From: Streptomyces sp. CCM_MD2014
GTDB taxonomy: Bacteria > Actinomycetota > Actinomycetes > Streptomycetales > Streptomycetaceae
NCBI RefSeq assembly: GCF_000772045.1
Contig: NZ_CP009754.1
Span: 7,688,001-7,752,000 of the forward strand
Reading direction: 5' to 3'
Length of the DNA stretch: 64,000 nt
Shown here in pieces: positions 53,566 through 61,419 of this stretch (its first letter is position 1; the number at the start of each line of letters is the position of its first letter). Under the pieces are notes generated by a model. The model searched no databases, was not told where the DNA came from, and was given only the letters and a program-made list of their open reading frames with translations. Both the position numbers and the translations under genes were made by a program.

Positions 53566-54366
53566 TCACCGGCCGGGGCGGGACGCCGTACGCAGCGCCA
53601 GTTCCGCCCGTTCGAGCGAGGTCACCGGTGCGTACCGGGGCAGCCCCGGCACGCAGACCACCTCCCCGGCATCGAGGGCGGCCAGCGACGCGTCGACCAC
53701 CTCGCCCACCGGGGTTCCGCCCTCCTCGTGCACCGTCGGTTCCCGCCCCGGGACCGGGTCCTCGCCGCGTGAGCGGTGGAACTCGGTGGCGGTCAGCCCC
53801 GGACACAGCACCTGGACGCGCAGGGGGGAGCCGGACAGTTCGGCCGCGAGGGTGCGGGTGAAGGTGACGACGTACCCCTTGCTGCCCGCGTACACCGCGC
53901 GCTCGGGCAGCGGACCGGGCGGGAGGGATCCGGCGAACGCGAGTTGCGAGGCCACGTTGACCAGGGTGCCCCGGCCGCGGGCCAGCATCCCCGGCACGGC
54001 GGCGCGCGCCAGCGCCGTCACGGCGAGCACGTTGACGTCGAGGACCTTCCGCAGCAGCGACGGCTCGAGGGCGGCGAACGGGCCGTAGCCGTTGATCCCG
54101 GCGTTGTTGAGCACGAAACCGATGTCCTCCCCGGCCGCCCGCCCGGCGACCCGGGCGAGGTCGTCCGGCGCCGACAGATCGGCCACCACGGTCTCCACCG
54201 TCGTGCCCGTCTCCGCGCGAAGACCGCGGGCCAGGTCGTCGAGGCGCTGCGCCCGCCTGGCGACGAGGACGGTGTCCCATCCCTCGGCCGCCAGCCGCCG
54301 CGCGTACGCGGCGCCGATCCCCGAGGAGGCACCCGTCACCAGCGCCGTGCCCTTCGCTGTGCTCAC
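53566..54366 (-). CDS. Short-chain dehydrogenase/reductase
   Basis: A 266-residue classical SDR. NADP motif TGASSGIG (11-18), structural NNAG, and catalytic YAGSK with the upstream Ser of NVASQLA are all intact. I start at GTG 54366, with GAGAGG ten bases upstream; the longer frame is unlikely. It is a single gene; a 17-base tandem duplication lies about 155-190 bases upstream in its promoter region. Substrate unknown. Confidence 0.9.
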   Translation of the reverse strand: MSTAKGTALVTGASSGIGAAYARRLAAEGWDTVLVARRAQRLDDLARGLRAETGTTVETVVADLSAPDDLARVAGRAAGEDIGFVLNNAGINGYGPFAALEPSLLRKVLDVNVLAVTALARAAVPGMLARGRGTLVNVASQLAFAGSLPPGPLPERAVYAGSKGYVVTFTRTLAAELSGSPLRVQVLCPGLTATEFHRSRGEDPVPGREPTVHEEGGTPVGEVVDASLAALDAGEVVCVPGLPRYAPVTSLERAELALRTASRPGR

Positions 54367-54713
54367 GACCGCGTCACCTCTCCGTGCGGCACGCCCGTGC
54401 CGGCGCGGCCCCGGACGGTGCGGGCGTGCCGGCCCGATGCCGCGCTCTTCGGACGGCGGCACCACGGGGGCGGGGCGAACAGCCCCCTGCACATGTAACG
54501 CGCGTGGCCGGTGTGCCGCAAATCAACTCGTACGCGAAATCAACTCGTACGCGCTCCGTCCCGCGCGGCGGCCCTCCCTCCGGTCCGGCGGCCGGCCGGG
54601 CCACGGAGGAGCGGCCGGGGTCACGGCAGCAGGCGACGGCGGGTCGCGGCGGCGACCGCCGCCGCCCGGGTGCGCACGCGCCGCGCAGTCACCGCCCCGG
54701 CCCGGCCGCCGCG
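54367..54713. other. 347-base intergenic region with a 17-base tandem repeat
   Basis: AAATCAACTCGTACGCG is repeated exactly (54520-54536, 54537-54553). The units are AT-richer than the surroundings and lie upstream of the SDR gene. They could be paired binding sites. No gene is visible here. Confidence 0.6.
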
Positions 54714-55340
54714 TCAGACGTGCAGCTCGGGCGGGAATCCCGTCCACCGCAGCTCGGCGGGCAGGTGCCGCATGTCGTTGGAGACGAGGACGGAGGCAGC
54801 CCGGCCGGGGGCGTAGCGGATGACGGTGAGCGCCGCGTTGCCGTGGTTGAGGCCCAGCCACCGCCACTTCGGCGCGTCCAGGGCGTCCCGGACCAGCCAG
54901 GCGATGAGGAAGTTGTGGGTGACGACCAGCTCGTGCCGGTCCTCCGTGCCCTCCGTCACCGGACCGGTGAACCGGCGCAGCGCCCGGCGGGCGAGTTCCG
55001 TGCCGTGCCGCCGCTCCTCGTCGGTGACACCGGCGAGGAAGCGGAGGAAGTGGTCCGCCGAGTCGGGCGGAAGTTCGGCCCGTTCCGGCACGTGCGGGAC
55101 GTAGTCGTCGGCGGTGTCCGCGACGCGTGGCGTGACGCCGGTCAGTTCGTCGGCGATCAGGCGCGCGGTCTGCCGCGCCCGCGGCAGGGGACCGTGGTGG
55201 AAGGAGGTGAGCGGGACGTTACTCAGCCGCCTGCCGAGCAGGGTTGCCTGCCGCCGGCCGGCGTCCGTCAGTGCGGTCTCGTCCGGTGACGCCTCGCCGT
55301 GCCGGGCGAGGTAGAGGTAGCGGGTGGCGGTGCCGGTCAT
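54714..55340 (-). CDS. Histidine phosphatase (phosphoglycerate mutase-like)
   Basis: A 208-residue branch-2-like phosphatase. The catalytic RHGE lies at 13-16 and the second histidine in VVTHNFLIAW; PLPRARQTA supplies a further arginine. Such proteins dephosphorylate many small metabolites. ATG 55340 follows GAGGAG. It lies about 100 bases downstream of the SpoIIE/anti-sigma gene on the same strand, too far to call an operon with certainty. Confidence 0.9.
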   Translation of the reverse strand: MTGTATRYLYLARHGEASPDETALTDAGRRQATLLGRRLSNVPLTSFHHGPLPRARQTARLIADELTGVTPRVADTADDYVPHVPERAELPPDSADHFLRFLAGVTDEERRHGTELARRALRRFTGPVTEGTEDRHELVVTHNFLIAWLVRDALDAPKWRWLGLNHGNAALTVIRYAPGRAASVLVSNDMRHLPAELRWTGFPPELHV

Positions 55341-55441
55341 CGCGGACTCCTCGGGGCGCGCACTGGTGATCCTGCGCTTCGACGGACGCAGGCTCCCCGC
55401 GCCCGGTTCCCCGCGCTGCGCGGCAGGGCTCCCCGGGCGCG

Positions 55442-57601
55442 TCACCGTACGACCTCCGCCCAGACCACCTTGCCGGTCTCCGTCCAGCGCACCCCCCACC
55501 GGGAGGTGAGCCGGTGCACCACGTGCAGGCCGCGGCCACCGTCGTCGAGGAGCCCGGCCCGGCCCAGCCGCGGCCTGCCGTTGCCGGTGTCGCCGACCTC
55601 GCACAGCAGACCGGGGCCGGCCCTGATCAGCCGTACGGTGATGGGTCCGCGCGCGTGGCGGACCGCGTTGGTGACCAGCTCGCTGACCAGGAGCAGCACG
55701 CTGTCCCGGGTGCCGTCCCGGGTGCGCCACTGCCGAAGCAGCGCCAAGACCAGCGCGCGGGCCCGCGCGGCCGCGTCCTCGCGGGCCGGCAGCCGCCAGG
55801 TCGCCGTGTCGCCCTTGCGGTAGCCGATCAGGCGCGCGAGCAGCAGGCTCACGTCGTCGCGCCGGCGTTCCGGCATCACCTCGGAGACCACCCGCCGTGC
55901 GGCCTGCGGCAGCGCGTCCCAGGGGTGCACCGCGGCCACGGCCTGCGTCAGCCTGCCGATGCCCTCGTCGATCGGCACGGCCGGATCCTCCACGAGGCCG
56001 TCGGTGTACAGGGCCAGCAGGGAGCCCGGGGGAGCCGCGAACGTGTGCACGCCGAACGGCTCCCGCAGGGCGAACTCGGCACCCAGGCCGGGGTGCGGGT
56101 GGACCGCGAGAGGGCCGGCGTCTCCGTCCGGCGCCACCAGGATCGGCGGGAGGTGGCCCGCGTTGGACAACGCCAGCCGGTGGCTGACCGGGTCGTAGAC
56201 CGCGATGCAGCAGGTCGACCCGAGGGCGCTGTAGCCGGCCGTCAGCCCGGACTCCGTGTCGTCCAGCAGCGTCACGGTCTCGTCCAGGTGCTCCAGCACC
56301 TCGTCGGGCGCGAGCCCCGCCGACAGCAGCGCGCGGGCCTCCATGCTCAACTGGCCCATGGTCGCCGCGGCTCCCAGACCGTGGCCGACGACGTCACCGA
56401 CCACCAGCGCGGTACGTCCGTCGGGCAGCGGGAAGCTGTTCACCCAGTCACCGCCGACGCCCGCGCTGTCGGGCGTGGTGGGCTGGTAGACGCTGGCGGT
56501 CTGGACCGTGCCGCCGCCGGACCGCGGCAGCAGCCGCCGTTGCAGAGCCAGGACCTGCGTGTGTTCGCGCTGGTGCTGGCGGGCCAGGTCCACGTGGTGG
56601 GAGGTCCTGGCCACCAGTTCCTGCAGGTCGAACAGCTCGCTGTCGGCGAAGGGGCGGTCCGCCCGCCGCCAGACCTCCGCCACGCCCAGGACCACGGGCG
56701 GATCGCCCTCCAGGACCAGCGGTACGCACGCCACCCCCGCCGAACGCTCCCCGGGCACCAGGGCGCGTACCAGCCGCGGGCTTCCGAGCACGCGCTCGAT
56801 CGCCTCACGGTCGGGGATGACGATGGACTGCGGGGCGTCGGCACGCCGTATCGCCTGCGCCAGCAGACGGCTGGCGTCGCCGGGGAGATCTTCGCCCAGG
56901 GTGACGTAGCCCTCGGGCCACGCCCGGTCCGGCACCAGGGCCGCCCGCCGCAGCCGGATGCGGTCCTGCGCCCGCTCGGTGACCCCCTCGCCCGTCCACA
57001 CGGCGAAGTCGAGATCGACGGCCGCCACGTCTCCCCAGGCCAGCAGGGACTCCGCGAGCGACTGCGCGGTCTCGCCGATGTCCAGCGAGGTGCCGATCGC
57101 GGTCTCGGCGGCGTACAGGTGCAGCCTCCTGGCCATGGCGATCACGGAGACGGTCAGGCCCTCCCGGGGAGCCGCCGCGGGCAGGATGCTCATCGAGACC
57201 ACCAGCTCCGACCCGTCCGCCCGCCGCAGGCGCTGCACCCGGGCGACGTGTGCCTCACCGGTCTCCAGGACCTGCCGCAACCGCCGGGTGACCGTCGGTA
57301 CGTCCCCCTGCGGCAGCAGATCGACGAACGGACTCCCGATCGCGGCGTCCAGTCCCGCGAAGACGGGGGCGTCGAGATTGCGGTGGGTGACTCTCAGCTC
57401 CCGGTCGAGATTGACCGCGCCCAGGATCTGCTCCTGGGGGCCCGCTGCCGGAAGGTCGTGCTCCGCCGGGTGTCCGGCGGGGTCGGCCTGCGCCGCGGCA
57501 GGGTCGGGACCCGACGCCTGGCCACGCGGGATGTAGCGCCCCAGGGCGCTGCTGACCAGGTCGAACGGAGACGAGGACGAAGAGGGGGGTGTGGAGTCCA
57601 T
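55442..57601 (-). CDS. PAS-GAF-SpoIIE phosphatase with C-terminal anti-sigma kinase domain
   Basis: A 719-residue signalling protein. A PAS-like domain (about 60-165) precedes a GAF-like region (about 170-330), the SpoIIE phosphatase (about 345-570, motifs VGGDWVNSF, VVGDVVGHG, LLALYTDGLVE) and an HATPase anti-sigma kinase domain (about 590-719; N-box ELVTNAVRHA, G-box GDTGNGRP). The combination of phosphatase and RsbW-like kinase in one chain suggests it both phosphorylates and dephosphorylates an anti-anti-sigma factor. ATG 57601 is clear. It is the second SpoIIE protein in the window, but only this one has the kinase. Confidence 0.92.
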   Translation of the reverse strand: MDSTPPSSSSSPFDLVSSALGRYIPRGQASGPDPAAAQADPAGHPAEHDLPAAGPQEQILGAVNLDRELRVTHRNLDAPVFAGLDAAIGSPFVDLLPQGDVPTVTRRLRQVLETGEAHVARVQRLRRADGSELVVSMSILPAAAPREGLTVSVIAMARRLHLYAAETAIGTSLDIGETAQSLAESLLAWGDVAAVDLDFAVWTGEGVTERAQDRIRLRRAALVPDRAWPEGYVTLGEDLPGDASRLLAQAIRRADAPQSIVIPDREAIERVLGSPRLVRALVPGERSAGVACVPLVLEGDPPVVLGVAEVWRRADRPFADSELFDLQELVARTSHHVDLARQHQREHTQVLALQRRLLPRSGGGTVQTASVYQPTTPDSAGVGGDWVNSFPLPDGRTALVVGDVVGHGLGAAATMGQLSMEARALLSAGLAPDEVLEHLDETVTLLDDTESGLTAGYSALGSTCCIAVYDPVSHRLALSNAGHLPPILVAPDGDAGPLAVHPHPGLGAEFALREPFGVHTFAAPPGSLLALYTDGLVEDPAVPIDEGIGRLTQAVAAVHPWDALPQAARRVVSEVMPERRRDDVSLLLARLIGYRKGDTATWRLPAREDAAARARALVLALLRQWRTRDGTRDSVLLLVSELVTNAVRHARGPITVRLIRAGPGLLCEVGDTGNGRPRLGRAGLLDDGGRGLHVVHRLTSRWGVRWTETGKVVWAEVVR

Positions 57602-57799
57602 GCGGCTCCCTCAGCTCGCTCGCCAACCCCGGCACAGTGCCGGGGCCGTACCCGAACCCGTGCGGAAGGGCCCCGAGTACCCCGACCGCACACCCCATTC
57701 AATAACACCGGCGGACGCTTCGCCCACACCAAGGGCACCCGGCGAACACCGACAGTGACGGAGCAACCGTCGGCCGGCGCTCCCGTTGCGGCCTCCGCC

Positions 57800-58978
57800 C
57801 TACAGCCACTCCCCTTCCAGAGCGGTGGCCGTCAGGCCGGGCGCCGCCGCGTACAGCACGGCACGGCTGCCCGCCTCCTGCCCGGCGTCGTGCGCCCGGC
57901 GCAGGATGTCGAAGACGGCGGCGCCCCCGCGGTTGCCGGTGGTGTAGCTGTCCCGGCTGTACCGCAGGAGTCCCGACGGCCACTCGGCGGGCATCGTCTG
58001 CTCCATGTACTCCAGCACCCGGGTACCGCCCGGGTGCGCGAGCAGCACGTCGGGGTGCCAGGCGGCGGGGTCGTCCTCGTAGCGGACGCGGAGCCACTGC
58101 CACATCGCGGTGACCGTGTCCTGCACCGCCCGCGGCCCGCGCCGGTCCATCACGAAGTGGGTGCCGTCCGCCCGCGTCTCCAGGCGGTGCAGGTCCTGCG
58201 TGCCCGGCAGGGTGTGGTGCCAGGAGGCGTCCAGCCGGAGCACCGACTCGGGCCTCGGGCGGCCCGTGACCACCGCGGCGACCGCGGTGTCCGCGAACAG
58301 CAGCCGGACGATCAGGGACTCCAGGGTGTCGTCCGCGGGCTGGTAGGTCGTACTCAGCGCCTCGGAGATCACGACCAGGACCACCCGGTCGGGGTCCGCC
58401 GCCACCAGGTCCGCCGCCAGTGCCAGGGAACGGGTCCCGGCCACGCAGGCCCACTGCGTGGCGGGCAGCAGCATGGTGTCGCCGCGCAGCGGGAGCCGGT
58501 TGGCCAGGGCGACGTCCAGTCCGGGCAGTGCCGGGGTGGTGGAATTGCTGGTGATCAGGCAGTCGACGTCCGCGACGTCCAGGCCGGCGATCTGCAGGGC
58601 CCCGCGCGCCGCCCGCTCGCCGTAGGACTGCACGGCATCCCAGGCCGGGGCGGTGCGCTCCTGCACGGTCTGCGGTGCGGGCACCGCGTCGAGAGCGGCG
58701 ATCACACGGTCGGCGTCCTGCTCGGTGAATCCCTCGCGGACCAGCGCCTCCCGGGCGGGACCGGCGGACCCCGGACCGCCCCCGCTGCCGGGCGCGACGG
58801 CGGCCTCCAGGGGAAGCATCCAGCCGCGGGTCTCGATGCCCGTACTGGCCGCGATGCCGTCGACCCGCGGCGCCCAGGCCGCGTCCGGGTGCCGACCGTG
58901 CACTTCCGCCACGATCTCTTCGGTCTTCACGGAGTGCTCGCCGTGTATCACGGCGGGAGCGCACAGGTATGCGGCCAC
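57800..58978 (-). CDS. Type III polyketide synthase (chalcone synthase-like)
   Basis: A 392-residue chalcone/stilbene-synthase-fold enzyme. The catalytic triad is complete: C178 (WACVAG), H315 (AHPGG) and N349 (TGNRGG). The conserved YQPADDTLESL and THFVMDRRGP stretches place it with bacterial type III PKSs that make pyrones and phenolics. It is divergent: GFGPG near the C-terminus is replaced by AAAPG, and there is a Gly/Pro-rich insert at 60-75. GTG 58978 has GAAAGG eight bases upstream; a GTG three codons earlier is an alternative. No tailoring gene is adjacent except a DoxX protein. Confidence 0.88.
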   Translation of the reverse strand: MAAYLCAPAVIHGEHSVKTEEIVAEVHGRHPDAAWAPRVDGIAASTGIETRGWMLPLEAAVAPGSGGGPGSAGPAREALVREGFTEQDADRVIAALDAVPAPQTVQERTAPAWDAVQSYGERAARGALQIAGLDVADVDCLITSNSTTPALPGLDVALANRLPLRGDTMLLPATQWACVAGTRSLALAADLVAADPDRVVLVVISEALSTTYQPADDTLESLIVRLLFADTAVAAVVTGRPRPESVLRLDASWHHTLPGTQDLHRLETRADGTHFVMDRRGPRAVQDTVTAMWQWLRVRYEDDPAAWHPDVLLAHPGGTRVLEYMEQTMPAEWPSGLLRYSRDSYTTGNRGGAAVFDILRRAHDAGQEAGSRAVLYAAAPGLTATALEGEWL

Positions 58979-59352
58979 GATCGGCACCTTTCTACGGAGG
59001 CTGCGAGGGAAGGGGCGGCGCACGCCTGGGCACGTTGGCGACCAAGTCGACGCCGCAGCACACCACTTCCGGCGGCTACGAGCGGCCGCTGCTCCTTCGA
59101 GCATGCGGGCGAAAGGGGCATTTGCGCAGTGACTCACGCAACTTGGGTGGCTTCGGGATACGTGAGACGGCGCACACACCGAGGTCCGGCTCAGTGTGTG
59201 CGCCGTCGGGGCCGGCCGGGGCCGGCTTGCTGCGCGCCGAGCCGGTGAGGTGCCGTGACGGGGTCAGGACGAGGGCGACCCTGCGGTGGCGGGGAACTGC
59301 TCGCGGCCGCGCGTGGACGATGGTGCTCTCGGGGTGGCCGTCGGATGACGGC
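58979..59352. other. 374-base intergenic region between PKS and DoxX genes
   Basis: It contains the PKS promoter region and the DoxX terminator hairpin at 59166-59207. No gene is seen in it. Confidence 0.6.
59166..59207 (-). terminator. Hairpin downstream of doxX
   Basis: GACGGCGCACACAC (59166-59179) pairs perfectly with GTGTGTGCGCCGTC (59194-59207), a 14-base-pair stem with a 14-base loop. It lies 146 bases beyond the doxX stop and would keep its transcript out of the PKS gene. Confidence 0.65.
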
Positions 59353-59802
59353 TCAGGCGGACGTCGGCGTGTCCGCGGGCAGCGACCCCGACCGGTCCTC
59401 GTCCCTCCGGCGGGGGCGGAGGCGGGAGGCCAGGCTCCAGCGGCCCGGTCCGACGGCTGCGACCAGGAGGAAGGACCAGCAGAACATGGCCGCGGACTCC
59501 CCGCCGTTCTCGATGGGGAAGAGCCCGTCGGGCTGGTGCTCGACGAAGTAGGCATACGCCATGGACCCGGAGCACAGGACGGCCGCGGTGCGGGTCGCGA
59601 GACCGCACAGGACCAGTGTGCCGCCGACGAGTTGCACCACGGCGGCCCACCAGCCGGGCCATGCCGCGAAGCCGGGGGCGGGTCCGTGCGGTCCGCCCAG
59701 GACGTCGAACAGGGTGGCGACTCCGTGGCAGGCGAACAGCAGGCCTACGACGATGCGGAAGAGCGCGATCACGTGCTCCCTGCGTTTCTCCAACGCTTCC
59801 AA
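59353..59802 (-). CDS. DoxX-family membrane protein
   Basis: A 149-residue four-helix membrane protein (FRIVVGLLFACHGVATLFDVLGG, WWAAVVQLVGGTLVLCGLATR and following). DoxX relatives take part in respiratory or thiol-stress complexes but have no single known reaction. I choose TTG 59802, which has AAAGGAG eight bases upstream; a GTG inside (HVIALF) is the alternative. It lies upstream of the type III PKS on the same strand, separated by a hairpin. Confidence 0.8.
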   Translation of the reverse strand: MEALEKRREHVIALFRIVVGLLFACHGVATLFDVLGGPHGPAPGFAAWPGWWAAVVQLVGGTLVLCGLATRTAAVLCSGSMAYAYFVEHQPDGLFPIENGGESAAMFCWSFLLVAAVGPGRWSLASRLRPRRRDEDRSGSLPADTPTSA

Positions 59803-60112
59803 CGGTGGTGCTCCTTTCTCGCGCAACGACCGCAGGCGAAGCGGGCGGCCGGTGGGGATGGCGCGCAGCACGGGGCAGGGCCCGACGGCGTCCCGAGGGA
59901 GGGGGGAGACGCGCGGCCCATTCGACTTTTAACCATCACGGCGAGTCTTGTCTAGACCAATAGCGCGACGACTTGCGCTCGAGGACCTCTCGCCAAGTCC
60001 GCACCGGCGGAAGTCGGTTGATGTTGTGCGGGCCCTTGACCGGACGGGCTTCGCCGCTATGGTCTAGACCTGAACTCGTCAGGTCTAGACCTGTATCCGA
60101 AAGGGGCACGAG
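59803..60112 (+). promoter_or_regulatory. Promoter region of the LPMO gene with three DasR-type boxes
   Basis: GTCTAGACCAA near 59950, GGTCTAGACC at 60061-60070 and CAGGTCTAGACCTG at 60080-60093 share the GGTCTAGACC core of the DasR response element; the last is a perfect 14-base palindrome. The two near boxes are direct repeats 22 bases apart, matching the repeated promoter motif known from Streptomyces chitinase genes. The left part of the region serves doxX. No gene is seen here. Confidence 0.82.
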
Positions 60113-60835
60113 ATGCGCACCAAGAGACGGGTGGCCTTCGCGGTCGGGGCGCTGGTCGCTCCGCTGCTCGCGGTCAGCCTTCCGGCGAGCACCGCCAACG
60201 CCCACGGCTGGGTGACCTCGCCCGGCAGCCGGCAGGACCAGTGCGCCGCGGGGATCGTCGACTGCGGCCAGATCAAGTACGAGCCCCAGAGCGTCGAGGG
60301 CCCCAAGGGCCTGAAGAGCTGCAGCGGCGGGAACAGCCAGTTCGCCGAGCTCGACGACGACGGCAAGGGCTGGCGCGTCACCCCGGTCGGCACGACGCAC
60401 ACCTTCACGTGGCACCACACGGCGCGGCACGCCACCGCCAACTGGCAGTACTTCATCGGAAACCAGAAGATCGCCGAATTCGACGGTCACGGTGCGCAGC
60501 CCGCCCCTGACGTGAGTCACCAGGTGAACTTCGGCGGCTTCACCGGCCGTCAGAAGGTACTGGCCGTCTGGAACGTGGCGGACACCGGCAACGCGTTCTA
60601 CTCCTGCATCGACGTCAACATCGGCGGCACCGGTGGCGGCGACGGGGGCGGCGACGGCGACCCGGATGCCTGCGACGCGCCGCTGTGGAGCGCCGGCAGC
60701 GTCTACGGCGGCGGGGACACCGTCTCCTACGGCGGCCACACCTGGCGCGCCAAGTGGTGGGTGACGGGCGAGGAGCCCGGCACCACCGGTGAGTGGGGTG
60801 TCTGGGAAGACCTCGGAGCCTGTGCGGCCGCCTGA
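60113..60835 (+). CDS. Chitin-active lytic polysaccharide monooxygenase (AA10) with C-terminal CBM5/12
   Basis: A 240-residue secreted copper enzyme that oxidatively cleaves crystalline chitin. The signal ends at ANA, leaving H31 as mature N-terminus (HGW), the first copper ligand; the second is H106 in TARHATANW. After the AA10 domain a Gly-rich linker leads to a chitin-binding CBM5/12 (about 188-240; WSAGSVYGGGDTVSYGGHTWRA). ATG 60113 follows AAAGGGG. DasR-type boxes upstream fit induction by amino-sugar breakdown products. Confidence 0.95.
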   Translation: MRTKRRVAFAVGALVAPLLAVSLPASTANAHGWVTSPGSRQDQCAAGIVDCGQIKYEPQSVEGPKGLKSCSGGNSQFAELDDDGKGWRVTPVGTTHTFTWHHTARHATANWQYFIGNQKIAEFDGHGAQPAPDVSHQVNFGGFTGRQKVLAVWNVADTGNAFYSCIDVNIGGTGGGDGGGDGDPDACDAPLWSAGSVYGGGDTVSYGGHTWRAKWWVTGEEPGTTGEWGVWEDLGACAAA

Positions 60836-60858
60836 CCTCCCGGCCGTGTGACCGCGGT

Positions 60859-60896
60859 GGGCCGGCACCCGCCCCGAGCGAGGCGCGTGCCGGCCC
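60859..60896 (+). terminator. Hairpin after the LPMO gene
   Basis: GGGCCGGCAC (60859-60868) pairs with GTGCCGGCCC (60887-60896), with an 18-base GC-rich loop. It lies 24 bases past the stop and probably terminates the transcript. Confidence 0.65.
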
Positions 60897-60933
60897 CCGC
60901 CGGCGCACTGACGATCCACGGTGACGAACGGGT

Positions 60934-60972
60934 CCGCTTTTCCTGAAAGCCGGTAAAATAATTCAAAAGCGG
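60934..60972 (+). promoter_or_regulatory. AT-rich promoter region with flanking inverted repeat for nfeD
   Basis: CCGCTTTT (60934-60941) and AAAAGCGG (60965-60972) are exact inverted copies 23 bases apart, enclosing TAAAAT (60954-60959), a plausible -10. It lies just before the NfeD gene. The repeat may be an operator or shape the 5' end. Confidence 0.5.
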
Positions 60973-60985
60973 AAAGGGGGCCGCA

Positions 60986-61417
60986 ATGGATCCGTGGCTG
61001 ATCTGGTTGATCGTTTCCGCCGTTCTGATCGTGGCGGAGATCTTCACCCTGACCGCCGCACTCGGAATGCTCGGAGCGGCCGCGCTGATCACCTCCGCGT
61101 CCGCGGCGGCCGGCCTTTCCACTCCCTTTCAGTTCCTGGTGTTCACGGTCGTCTCCGCGGTCACCCTTCTCTTTCTGCGCCCCGTCGCGGTGCGCCACCT
61201 CCACCAGCCCCAGACCGAGCGGTTCGGCGTGGACGCCCTGGTCGGCCAGGCCGCCTACGTCGTTTCCGACGTGACGGGGAGGGAGGGCAGGGTCCGTATA
61301 GGCGGCGAGGAATGGACGGCCCGTTCCTACGACGAGACGCTGGTGATTCCCCGGGGTGCGACCGTCGACGTTCTGGAGATCAGCGGCACCACCGCATTCG
61401 TCTATCCCCGGGAGTGA
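60986..61417 (+). CDS. NfeD-like membrane protein
   Basis: A 143-residue protein: membrane segments in residues 1-62 (WLIWLIVSAVLIVAEIFTLT, then QFLVFTVVSAVTLLFLRP) and a C-terminal OB-fold domain (VDALVGQAAYVVSDVTGREGRVRIGGEEWTARS). NfeD proteins pair with SPFH-domain proteins and help organise membrane microdomains. It ends two bases before the SPFH gene starts, so the two are made together. AAAGGGGG precedes the ATG. Confidence 0.92.
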   Translation: MDPWLIWLIVSAVLIVAEIFTLTAALGMLGAAALITSASAAAGLSTPFQFLVFTVVSAVTLLFLRPVAVRHLHQPQTERFGVDALVGQAAYVVSDVTGREGRVRIGGEEWTARSYDETLVIPRGATVDVLEISGTTAFVYPRE

Positions 61418-61419
61418 CC

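Noticed and set aside
55514..59248. 1244-residue open frame on the + strand
   Set aside because: It is antisense to the SpoIIE phosphatase and type III PKS genes, is rich in Arg/Gly/Gln with no domain, and results from the high GC content removing stop codons.
57800..59802. A larger biosynthetic gene cluster around the type III PKS
   Set aside because: The flanking genes are a phosphatase and a DoxX protein; no acyltransferase, P450, methyltransferase or transporter is adjacent.
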